A stretch of DNA of 64,000 bases from Siphonodentalium dalli (Eukaryota; Mollusca; Scaphopoda; Gadilida; Siphonodentaliidae), in the NCBI GenBank assembly GCA_032622095.1, contig CP136064.1:260131863-260195862 (forward strand), written 5' to 3'. A model generated the notes under the pieces. It had not been told where the DNA came from and did no database searches. It saw only the letters and a program-made list of their open reading frames with translations. Shown here piece after piece: positions 33,081 to 44,134 of this stretch. Within the stretch, counting starts at the first letter, position 1; each line of letters starts with the position of its first letter. Both the position numbers and the translations under genes were made by a program.

Positions 33081-33665
33081 ACAAGGAAGAGTGCTGGCCC
33101 CAACACTGAGCCCTGGGGGATCCCGCTGGTAACCTCTGCCACTGATATTGTTCCGTTGACTCCGACTGCTTGCCTCCGGTTTGTCAGAAAGTTCTGTAGC
33201 CATTGATGGATGTTGCCCCTGATTTTATATGTGTGTAATTTTTCCATAAGTCGCTTATGTGGGACGGTGTCAAAGGCTTTTCTGAAGTCGAGGTAAATTA
33301 CATCAATGTTATGTCCTTCGTCTGTGGATCTGGTGAAGTCATCCTGTACCTCCAATAGTTGTGTGACGCATGATCGCTTTGCCTGGAAACCATGTTGGTG
33401 TTCTGAGAGTATGTTGTTAGTCTCTATGTATTCCATGAGTTTATCCCTGATGATTTTTTCCATTAATTTGCAGATTATGCTTGTGAGGCTGACGGGTCTG
33501 TAATTTTCAACTTTCTTCTTATTCCCCTTCTTGAATATTGGACATACTGTTGCTGCTCTCCAGTCTGCTGGGACGTCCCCCGTGGCCAGGGATCTTGTAA
33601 ATAGATATGTTAGGGCAGGACAGATACTACTTGCCGCTTCTTTTCCATATTCATTTGAAAATTGT
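33081..33665 (-). pseudogene. LINE reverse transcriptase, N-terminal piece
   Basis: It encodes DWRAATVCPIFKKG, NYRPVSLTSIICK, HGFQAKRSC, IYLDFRKAFDTVPH (first catalytic Asp) and SGIPQGSVLGPALFLV. No stop within it. It starts abruptly near 33665, consistent with 5' truncation. Confidence 0.88.
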
Positions 33666-35382
33666 CTAGATCAAGCCAGAATGAATTGTAACTGACAAAA
33701 CACTTCAATAAAAATGTTAGATTTAATAAAGCGAATACACATTCCAGCAGCATTCAGACATAGCGTATCGAGGGGACTGAACTCTGTTTTACAGTTTGGC
33801 AGATGTATTCAACGATCGTCGAAACAAATATTGAGATACAAGCACAAAACACATCTGACTGAAATTGTCTTCTCAGCTGTTTTATGTGGATCAGAACAAA
33901 TGCAAAAAAACAAACAAAAATCAATAAAAACAAAACAAAGAAGCAAAGCCATATGTCCGCGTCGTTTCTCGAGATATTAGTTAATTATTATTAATATTAA
34001 TTATAATATTAACATAATTTCTCGAGATATTTGTGTGAACGTTTTGTCGAGATATTACGGTTTGGATTATGAGTGCCAAAAGTTCGTTCATTCGACACTG
34101 CGCCTTGATATATTATATGTCGTGATTATAGAAGATATCAGCCACCGGATACATTTCGAAAATTCGGATAGACGAATCGGTATATCATATTAAATATTTA
34201 AAATACGGTCACCATAGTGGACGCCATCATGGCTGGGGTCAAGACATTGTCCTCATTTTCTTCTCTCTTTTTTACATCTGATGAGAAAGCGGGCTGTTTT
34301 GCCACATCTGCCGTATAACAATGTGTTCCTTTGTTGTGTGTTTCAGTTTTAGACACTATAATAACTAAAGTTGTGATCGGCGGAAACTAAAAACAAATTG
34401 GTAAATTCAAATTCAAAACTGAGTTCAGTTTCACTCTGGACTAATTCATGATTCAGAGCCAAAATACGAACTTAGTCTGTATAATAAGCAAATTCTAGTC
34501 GACAACTGAACAGCAATATAACTTTGCCAACAGCGATCTGTCCGGAACAAAATTCAAAGGGACGTTCGAAATCGATTCATGCGAAATAAGGGTCTGAAAA
34601 ATAGCTTAACCAACAAGTACATGAAGAAATAGATGGCCGTTGTCCTTATGTTCATTATTGAAGGGTATCAACGGTGCAGTTTGTCATTATCCATGCCCGC
34701 TAATCCACTGAGCGCGTTGCCGAAAAGTTATGCCGATTCATACGATTGATTATTCCACCATGGATTATGCAGTCTGAATCGTTAATCTTCCTTCATGTGA
34801 CGTCAAAATGAGAATTCGCTTGTCAAAACACTAGTGTTATGTAAACGTTACTGTTACAGTGGAATTAAATATCAAAATCCAGTTAGTCCAATAACATATA
34901 TATATACCAAAGGTTGATAAAAACATGACGGTAAGCATTGAAAAAGGTCAAAGCATTGAAATATATTCTGAAATTCAATATTCAGACTAAAATATTTTAA
35001 CTTTAATACACAATTAGCTATGTCTGTTGACAAAACTATCAATAACATAGATTATCCTATTTCTCCATGTTGTTCTTAGTTGAAATATTTTACAGATTTT
35101 TGCACATTTACCCACTATCTCTTAGAAGATCTGCAATTTGCCGTGATTGAGGCTGGTATACATAACAAGATAGAGTTCTCCTTCGTTGTTCACTCTTGTT
35201 TGCTCCGAATGTTTTCGCGCGGATTTCAAGGGGTGAAGACCTTTCGGGCTAATTTGACCCAGGACTAGACCCCCCCCCCCCCCAAACCACCACTTTGTGT
35301 GCTGATTTCTGTTCTAAAAATAGTACCTAAAACTGTCCCGTGCACATTCGTCATAAGAAATTCTAAATAAAATTGATATTAA
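33666..35382. other. No gene recognised
   Basis: AT-rich, with a C run at 35270-35284. Short open frames only; nothing recognised. Confidence 0.45.
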
Positions 35383-35836
35383 CCCTTTACCCAACAAAGC
35401 GGCCAAAAACGCCCAAATAAAGCTTCAACAGCCTAAAATATCTTCGGTATGTCTCAATAACACCATACAAATATGGATATCATTGGAACCGGTTCATTGA
35501 CAACATTGTGATGGTTACGGTTATGCCCTGTGCCAATGCATTCTCTTATATATGCGAGTCGACCATAGGTCGCCTCGCATATATAAGAGAATGCATTGGC
35601 CTAAATAAATTCTTTTTTAACACTTTTTACCATTTTTCTTACATTCTTTAACAATTTTATAATTTTTTTTTACATTTTTTAACATTTTTATAATATTTTT
35701 CTACATTCTTTGACAATTTTATCATTTTTAATATGTGTTAAGCCAATGCATTATCTTATATATGCGAGGCGACCTATGGTCGACTCGCATATATAAGAGA
35801 ATGCATTGGCACAGGTCCGTTCTGTTGGGTAAAGGG
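35383..35836. mobile_element. Hairpin MITE, piggyBac-like, copy 2
   Basis: 454 bp with perfect TTAA on both sides (35379-35382 and 35837-35840) and ends CCCTTTACCCAACA/TGTTGGGTAAAGGG. Inverted relative to copies 1 and 3. Hairpins at 35533-35599 and 35743-35809. Confidence 0.92.
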
Positions 35837-35840
35837 TTAA

Positions 35841-36525
35841 TTGATAGAAGCTGTTGCGGACAAGTGCAATTAGTTATTACCCTGGGATCTACATAACGCT
35901 TACTGGGAGGCGATATACCATTACCAACACCGTTAATAAGAGTTGAAACTAACATTGTTATAATGTTTAAATCGATGCTCAGAGAAGATGAAGACCGGCT
36001 ACTTCTATTATAATGACCCCATCGAACACAGTCTTTCTATGTCAGAGAGGTGTGGTTCCTAATTAACGCACAAGGTGAACTTCATTAAAGACATGAATGC
36101 TCACGCAATTTGAAATTCCCGAAATAGAAATCGAAATGAAATTGCGGGCGATTCGATTTACACCACGAAGAACGAAAACGCCTAAATATCGACATGGCAA
36201 CCATGTTACATATCAGTCGAGGGCGTTTCAACAGTGGCAAATTTAATGCATGACACAACATCGATTGCATGGAAACTTCAGAACAGAACAGAATGGTTTG
36301 AGTTTAGTGTTCAATTAATTATCTACACATTTCCCACCAATGAATATGATTCCTTCTGTATTCTCTACTGTATTACAGGGGCTGCGGGGCCGGGGGCACA
36401 TGGGGCACGTGCCCCCCCCCCCCCACGTTTTCCCCAATTATGGTACATAATCTTCCAATACTAAATACATTGGAGAAAATAAAAAAAATTCCCCAAGAAA
36501 ACATTCCATTAGTAGACAAATGTGT
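35841..36525. other. No gene recognised
   Basis: It includes a GC-rich patch at 36379-36425 with GGGGCACGTGCCCC and a C run. Nothing coding recognised. Confidence 0.45.
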
Positions 36526-37010
36526 TTAAAGGTACTCAATCCGATAAAACTCCTCAATTACTATTTCAATGGCTTCGGGGGTCAAAAATATTTGATTCGA
36601 GTTGAGGAAGTCACCCATCAAAGCTCAGATTTGTTAGATATCGATTTTAGAAATCTATTATTTTTCATTATCGGGAATTCTTTCTGGCCCAGAAGACAGG
36701 CAAAATTTCGTTATTATTACCACTTGATTATAGAGTTATCCATCCTTGTCTGTTTGAATAGAGTTTTGGCGTAAAATCTCGAGCAGGTTACCAAATTGAC
36801 GGCAGTTATTAGTACTCATCTCGAGCAATTAACAAATTTCAAAAATCAATATCTAATAACTCTGAGCTTTGTTTGATGGGTTCCTCGACTCGAATCAAAT
36901 ATTTTTTACCCCCAAAGCCAAAGACATAGTAATATAGGACCCTCTGATCGGATTGTTGTTGTTGGAATCTGTTGAGATGGGGACCCTCTTTACGGATTGA
37001 GTACCTTTAA
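36526..37010. mobile_element. TTAA-flanked MITE, family T (best-preserved copy)
   Basis: The ends are TTAAAGGTACTCAATCCG and its exact complement. Imperfect inverted similarity extends >100 bp inward (GATTCGAGTTGAGG versus CCTCGACTCGAATC). The target is TTAA (element AGGTACTC...) or TA (element AAGGTACTC...); the data do not separate these. No coding capacity. Confidence 0.88.
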
Positions 37011-37305
37011 TCTGATCAGTTATGCCACTATGGCTATGGCTAGCAAGATAGATAGTTAATCCCTTGGTCAGTATTAACACTGTGTCTGAGTAATTTCCCT
37101 CTGGGAATTTAACTACAGACTTTGAGTTCATTGTAGAGCTCAGGTCTTCTGGGGGCACCATCATAGCCATGTCTTGGACGCAGCAACTTGTCTAATTAAA
37201 ATCACATTCATCATACCAATCAAAGGATTAAATTTGAGTGTCTTCAATAAAAGTGCAAACCTGGGGCTTGGCATATGTACAATTTCATGCCAAGGTGGTC
37301 AAACT

Positions 37306-37513
37306 CTAGTCCAAGTCTTCTCGTACTAAAATCAGCTAAGATATTGGTATGGCGAGATGCTGGATTTTAAAATCCAGCATCTCGCCATACCAATATCTTA
37401 GCTGGTTTTAGTACGACATCTCGCCATACCAATATCTTAGCTGGTTTTAGTACGACATCTCGCCATACCAATATCTTTTATAGCTGGTTTTAGTACGAGA
37501 AGACTTGGACTAG
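37306..37513. repeat. Foldback with a tripled 39-bp arm segment
   Basis: The left arm (37306-37368) pairs with a right arm starting at 37369 without spacer (TGGATTTT|AAAATCCA). In the right arm the block ACATCTCGCCATACCAATAT... through GTACG (39 bp, third copy 43 bp) appears three times. The outermost AGAAGACTTGGACTAG then pairs with the start of the left arm. Confidence 0.9.
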
Positions 37514-39149
37514 TCAAACTCCTGATATGATATCATACTATATCAGTTGATGCTGAGTATTCATTGGAATAACTTGACTATGATTTTTTATCAACTCAGC
37601 TAATTCGTTATTACCGATAAATAAGAAGAGTTAGAATAATTATTTTCTACACGAAGTTTACTGTGTACATGCAAGTGTCTGTGTACATATATATTATAGT
37701 GTTATTTAATATTCAAAGTTACTTGTGATTATTGTTTCTTCGATATCAACGGTTGTCGTATGTGGAGTGAATTGGATTATACAGTATAGTTTATACTAAT
37801 TTCATCATAACATTTATGACAAAGGATGCAGGTTTTAGAAGATGTATCAACGTCATATGTCATCTTTCACAAATTGGCTGCAAAAATAAGTGAGTAGCAG
37901 ATCGAGTAGCATCATTTAAACTCTTTCTTATTTTCTACCTCCATAATGGTAGCCACGAATAACATCATACTAAACAATCTTTGCGCTGGCGCACGTTGGA
38001 ACAGTTTTCAATTCATACATGTAGTATATATTTTTTTAATGGTGCCCCCTCCCCACTTTTTTGTAGCTTCTGCCGCCCCTGCTGTCTGACGTAAACAAAC
38101 TACAGAAACACTTACCGATATTCATATGCAGGAGAAGCGAATTGGAAATAGTAAAATAATTAAAATATCTTGGGGTGTATTTTCTTTTATAATCGGGGGG
38201 GGGGGGGGGGGGGTCGTAACAAAATTTGGAGACAGAGGGTTGAAAAAAATAATGTCCGCTACCCGACCACCCACCCCACCGTCTGTGCATTTTTTTTTAA
38301 TTTCCAGGGCAACTTTTTGGGGAATAAAGCCACCCCCCCCCCCCCCCAATTAGTAAATAAAGCAGAATAATATGAAGAAATTTTTTTTATCAACCTGGTT
38401 TTTTCTAGCAATTACTATTACGTATATTAATACAACCCATAACAGTGGAATAGTAGTACTATGATCGGAAGCAAAATCATAAAAAAAAACAGTTCCCATA
38501 GTTATCTGCTTCCAATCTTTTTGCCAACATTTAAATACTTCAGAGTGTATTTAAATATATGCATATGGATTTCATCTTAGGCCTGTAACATTCACCTCAA
38601 TTCAAATGGTGCATGTGCACATAGTGTTCAAGTTTGTTGGCAAATGCACTCCATGTGGCATCCTAATGGACTGAGCAGTATGTCAGTGATTATTTGATTG
38701 TTATATTAATATATTGTATCTCACGTGACTTTGTTATTGAAATCAAGCTTTCCGATTGGTTGGCTACTCGACTCTATTAGTCGTAGTTGTATACTACGCC
38801 TTCAAGTCTCTCCCATCGTGCACTATGCATATGTAGTTTTGACTACTAAAAATAGTAACGAACACTACATCAAACTTTGTTCTGAAACTACTTGTTATTT
38901 CGCCGCTGATCCAAATTAAAGCTTCAGTAAGGCGAACATCAATTGTCTGAACTTAGTAAAAGTTGAAAATAGTAGTTTCCTACTGCTAATTAATTAAAAA
39001 CAAACAAACAAACAAACCTGAACAAAGATGAATTTAAAAATGTTTTTTTTTTTTTTTTTACATTATTTATTTTTATTTTTTTTTTAAATGGTGTTTGCCC
39101 CTTTGGTTTGCCTTTAATTTCTGCATTTGTTCGATACAATATAATAATT
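37514..39149. other. No gene recognised; homopolymer G/C runs
   Basis: It contains an 18-base G run at 38195-38212 and a C run at 38333-38347. Open frames over these runs are composition artefacts. A stretch at 38710-38760 resembles 39290-39345 (CGTGACTTT...GATTGG). Confidence 0.45.
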
Positions 39150-39280
39150 AGAGCATGACTTGTCGTGAAATACGCCGATATAGTGCATAGTGCGGTTGTG
39201 TAGTTCACTCCGCTTCGCGTCGTGAACTACACAACCTCACTATGCACTATATCGGCGTATTTCACTCCAAGCCATGCTCT
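39150..39280. repeat. Foldback element F1
   Basis: 44-bp arms (39165-39208 and 39222-39265) with one mismatch around a 13-nt loop TCCGCTTCGCGTC. Outer imperfectly paired ends are AGAGCATGACTTGTC and TCCAAGCCATGCTCT. It shares end and loop patterns with F2. Confidence 0.9.
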
Positions 39281-39930
39281 ATTTATTAAATATTATATCT
39301 CGCGTGACTTTCTCGCATTCTGATTGGCTGCACACTGCTATACTATTTTACGATAGTACCCCAGTAGGATTCCTACAAGCCTACTATTCTTTTCTATTTA
39401 TAGAAACAAACTCATTTCACGAAATCGGTTTGCCACCTGAAGCTACGGCCAATCTTAAACTAAGATACCGTGTACGATAGTTGTTGCAATAGGATTAGAT
39501 TTATTGGTGAATTGTAATGATCTTACAAATATCCGATCATGGATAGCCAATGTATTTGATAGTTTGTCCGTTTGGTTGGCAAGCGGCCAGTCCTAATTTT
39601 GTAATGCATTGCAGCGGAAGAAATAACTTCCGCTCATTTCAGTTTTAATCGAAGTTAAGCCAGTTAACTTCTACAATTTCGCCAAAATATCTTTGCTAAT
39701 GACGTATTTATAGCAATAAATGCATGAACCATGAAGAGGTGTTGTTAGATGTAACTAATAACATAGCTATGCCCCCCCCCCCCCACCCTGCCATCGTCAA
39801 CAGAGATTGCCGTAAATTGTAAAATCTGAGACCGATTTCCAAAATTCACGGTAAATAAAAATGTGACAAAATCAGACACAGATATTGTGTGAGAATTGGC
39901 ACCAATGTTCGATAAAATATAATAAATAAT
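39281..39930. other. No gene recognised
   Basis: Intervening sequence between two foldbacks, with a C run at 39773-39784. Nothing coding recognised. Confidence 0.45.
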
Positions 39931-40045
39931 GAATGTCTTGTCGTTGACACTGCCAAAATAGTGGTCCTCGATGATGAATAGTCCACTCGCCTGCGGCTCG
40001 TGGACTATTCCTCCTCGAGGACCACTATTTTGTCATAGTCAACTC
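39931..40045. repeat. Foldback element F2
   Basis: Arms of ~55 bp around a 13-nt loop TCGCCTGCGGCTC (39987-39999). Outer ends GAATGTCTTGTCGTTGAC and GTCAACTCCAAGCCATTC match those of F1 in the same asymmetric way. Confidence 0.9.
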
Positions 40046-42298
40046 CAAGCCATTCAGTATCTATATAATAATTTGCTACTGCTGACATGCGGATGTCACA
40101 TTGTGTTATTCAAAATGGGTTGTTTTATATATGGAGCCATGTATAGGACTACTGGTACATACCTAATGACTTTCAACAGGTCTAAACATAGTTATAAGTT
40201 CATCAACATAAGACAAAGACATGTGCGATATATTGAAAGTGTAATGCACTACCCGTACATATACATGTATGTGCATGGACTGTGACCACACACAAAAGTG
40301 CATGGTAATCGACATGGTGACGTGACATCTTCGAATGCGGGTTTTTGTACAGCGCATATAGGTCATGCTTGGGGCCCTGAGTCCTCCCTGAAAGATGTCA
40401 ACTATTGAAGGTAAAGTGAGAAACAAATGCTAATAATTACCCATGTTTGCATTAATAGCACCCATATAGCACGAATAAGCATCAAATATAGCCATTAGTG
40501 TGTAAAACAAGATGGCTGTCAATGTCACGTGACATCTGTGATGGCGGTATGCGTGGCTCTGAACTTGCGATGCCTTTGTCTAATCATATATGGAGTTCCA
40601 ACAAATTATTCCAAGCATACTTGAGATACAATATTCATACCGTATTTGGTCTACTTGGAATATATACGCCTGCCGTGCTGAGTGGCAGCGAAAGAGATAA
40701 AACAAAATAAGCCAACTCAATATAGTTACACTGACTGTGATTATGTGGCTAACATAATAGGGTGCATTATTTTGCTCTTGGTATTTCAGCTGATAGCCAT
40801 ACCTTAAAGACATATTATGTACTTGTTCGGGTGCGTGAAACTGATACGTTAGTATTCAAGTGCTATGCCAACTGAAGGATTGTAGCATTCTACTAACATC
40901 ACTGAAAATCTCAAGCAAATCGACGGTACCACTCCACAGAAAACATCGCTAAATTGTAAATATTTACTACTCGAATCGGGACGCAACTATCGGCGATAAA
41001 CTAACGAAATCGATTTCGCCATCTAGTCACTGCATTTAATTAATATATAAGAATGATGGTGTGTGTTGTCATTTTAGATATAATATTTGTTAAAATAACT
41101 GCTTTGAACAAGATTATTCTCCATTTCTATTTTATCACCCTACCGGAGTGTTTCACATCACTTTAAAGTAAACATCGTGTGTGTCAATACCCGCTTCTGT
41201 TGCCCAGTGCATGGGTGTGGGTTTCAAGTCAAGTGTCAATCTGTTAGAGACTTTAAAGATACGGGCGGCGTTGGCGGTGGGTATACATTTAAAATATTCA
41301 CCTCCGTCAAAAACCGCCATAAACAGAAAGAATAGTAAAATATAGACATACCTTGTTCTTATACCAATCAGAAATATGGCATAAACAGTATGTTATTGTC
41401 AATTATTTTTCCTTTGTTACGTAAACAAAAGCAAAACACGTTACGTTGCCTGGCTTTTGTTTAGATCCGAATATGGTAAACATTGTAGTCTATATACCTC
41501 TAGATATTTACTATGATAGTGGTACGATTTCTCTGATATAACGAAGATTTTTTTTAGATTTATTGTAAAAATAGCGCAATATATATAATGGAGGTGATTA
41601 TATAATATAGGTTTGCGTTTTGTGGAAATAGGCGACAGAAAAGTGTTTATCAATGCTGAGCCCCTCACCAAACCCCATCCCTGACTCCAACGGTCCCAGT
41701 TTGGAAAATTTAGACTACACCATCAGACTTCAGCTATATCACAGAGATACATATACATGTTAATTTTATAGCGTACAGACAGACCTACATTCGCAAATAT
41801 GGGTACAGATTAAACCAAAAAAAAGGGCGAATGAGCCATGTAAAAATATAAATCAATGCTTGCTAGGTCGCTGTGATTCCCGTGATTCCCGTCCCCATAC
41901 AAATATGACTGTTGAGAAGGTGTTTGTGCTAATTGATCGCCAAAATCTCCTTAAATCGAATCTTCGATATCCGTTTTTTTAAGTATCCGAGATGAGTTAT
42001 TGGAATAGTTCAGCATCCTAATAGCTTGCTGAAATCGTTTGAAGATATAGAAAAAAACGCTGAAATTTCGAGTAAATTATGACGTATGTTCCCACTCCTG
42101 GCACCGCTCTGCCAACTTAGGACCAAAAACTTAGACTCATGGGGATGGCTATATCTAATTGTTGTAACAATTGGCGGTAAACTGTTTATCAATTCTGGTG
42201 CTCTCCCTGACCCCAACCGCTGAGTCTGGTGGCGCCACTCTCGAAACTGACCGTGGACACCATTAGATTCCTCATGTCATGGAGATTTATATATCTTA
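40046..42298. other. No gene; one half of a dispersed repeat
   Basis: The only recognisable structure is the ~240-bp repeat at 41250-41490 also found at 60488-60726. Diverged repeat sequence (GACTCCAACGG, CCATCCCTGA) near 41655-41690 belongs to the array at 42590-43200. Confidence 0.45.
41250..41490 (+). repeat. Dispersed repeat D, copy 1
   Basis: About 80% similar to 60488-60726, with blocks AATATTCACCTCC, AAAACCGCCATAAACAGAA and AAACAGTATGTTATTGT. No ends or coding seen. Confidence 0.8.
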
Positions 42299-42590
42299 TT
42301 AAAGTTACTCAATCCGATCAGAGGGTCCCCATATCACCAATATACAGCAACAACATTTCTTCTATCAGAATCGATTAATTGCTACAAAATAATGCTAACC
42401 ACTGTCAACTATGGTATAAAATTTCTCAAAACGTGTTATTTATCAAAATTCTGTTCAACAAAATATAGCCGTATTATCACTTGAGTATTCACGAAGTTTG
42501 GCCGTATTACCTCTTGTTTTTATAGTTATCCATCTTCATCCGCAATTTTGACCGAGACCATCGGTGTCAATTTTTTATCAATGTTGCTAT
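42299..42590. mobile_element. Family T MITE, 3'-truncated copy
   Basis: It begins TTAAAGTTACTCAATCCG and shares GATCAGAGGGTCCCCATATC with other copies. The right terminus is missing where the ~150-bp tandem array begins. Confidence 0.65.
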
Positions 42591-43200
42591 CCTCCCCTCC
42601 CTAATATATACCTCACCACAACGACGTCGCCTTTGCGTCATAGCAACATAAAGATGATGATATATAAGTTTGGTGAAAATTAATCAGCAACATTTTTATT
42701 CTCCCATTTTGGTGCCTCTCCCACTCCCCATCCCTAACTCGAATAGGGTAATTTTGTCTTCTTCAGATTCCTCGTATCAAGGAGATCACTGTATATATTA
42801 CTTTGGTGGAAATATGCGACTAAATCATCGTATTAATGTTAGTACCCCTCCCGCCCCCCACCCCTTGCACGAACGGCACCAATTTGGAGTCTTTAAACGA
42901 CGCGATTAGATTCGTCGTATCATGCAGAATAATTAGTATATTAATTTGGTGGAAATCGGTGACTAAAAACATTCTTATACACTTTAGTGCCTCTCCCCTT
43001 TCCCATCCCTGACACGAACGGTGTCACTTTTGGCACCTTTAAACCACAATATTAGCCTCCTCATATCATGGAGATTGGAGATGATTATTATATAAGTTTG
43101 GTGGAAATAAGAAACAAAAAATATATCATTGATGTGTTGCTCCTTCCACCTTTTTTGTCCCTGGACATTAGAATTTTTTACCTTCACCGTTATCTTCCAC
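42590..43200 (+). repeat. Diverged tandem repeat, ~150-bp unit x4
   Basis: Successive segments repeat the order: TTTGGTGGAAAT, GTGCCTCTCCC, CCATCCCTGAC-ACGAACGG, TCATATCATGGAGAT. Divergence between units is high, so the array is old. Confidence 0.7.
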
Positions 43201-43601
43201 GTAAAAAAAACATGCCATTTTTGTACCCCTTTGTGGCCGTCTAGATACAGTAGATGGTCCACCGTTAATTTCTGTAGCGGGCGTACAGACAGACATATGG
43301 CAAATAAAGATATATTAAAATAGATATATGTATTCTGCGTACTTAACAATTACTTAAGTATCCCGCGAAGCACGGCGCCTATTCATCACTAGTGAGATAT
43401 AAGGAAATATGTAATGGCTTCTTAATGATATCATAGGGATTTCATGTGATATCAGGAAATATGGAATTACTTTTAAAATTATATGTTAGCGGTTTCGTGT
43501 GATAGATCAATATACGTTCTTTTGCTCAATTTATGGCCAAAAACTTCGATGTGGGTTCATGGGTAATAACATAAACTGTATAAAAGCCTGTAAAACTGTC
43601 G

Positions 43602-44070
43602 TTAAAGATGCATAATCAGAGTAAGCGCCCCTCAATTACTATTGATTTGGATTCGGGGTAAAAAATATTTGATTCAATTCGAGAAACCCACATATCATAT
43701 AGCTCAGAGTTATTAGATATCGATTTTTGAAATCTATTATTTTTCACCATCGAGACTTAATAGTGGCCCAGTAAAAAGTGGACGAGCCGACAGTCTCGGA
43801 CCAAATTGCGGATGAAGATGGATAACTCTGAACTCAAGAGGCCTTGTGTTGATAATAAGGCCAAATTGCGTCAAACAATATGTTGATAAATAACACGTTT
43901 CGGGAAATTTTATACTATAGTTGACAGTGGTTAGCATTTATTTTGGGCAAATAATCGATTCTGATAACTAAAGCGGCATTTCTTAAACAAATTGTTGTTG
44001 TTGTTGTTGTTGTTGTTGTCGTTGGAATCTGATCATATGGGGACCATCGAATCGGAATGAGTACCTTTAA
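43602..44070. mobile_element. TTAA-flanked MITE, family T
   Basis: The right end GAGTACCTTTAA is intact and the left end (TTAAAGATGCATAATC) is diverged. It contains AAAATATTTGATTC, AATCTATTATTTTTCACC and a (TTG)10 run at ~43991-44020. Confidence 0.75.
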
Positions 44071-44134
44071 CATGTACATATAAACATAGATCTACTTTGT
44101 TCTTATTCTTATTATTACATAATAACTCTCCAAT

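Larger units (their letters stand above)
27714..33665 (-). mobile_element. Truncated LINE (second family), split by two insertions
   Basis: Three collinear minus-strand pieces (33665-33081, 29015-28702, 28305-27714) make one 5'-truncated reverse transcriptase. A 4.07-kb insertion (29016-33080) and a piggyBac-like MITE (28306-28697) separate them. The reading frame continues across both when the inserts and one target copy are ignored. Its protein differs clearly from the LINE at 7195-15412. Confidence 0.85.

Noticed and set aside
38122-38370. Gly- or Pro-rich open frames near 38.2 kb
   Set aside because: They are translations of G and C homopolymer runs.
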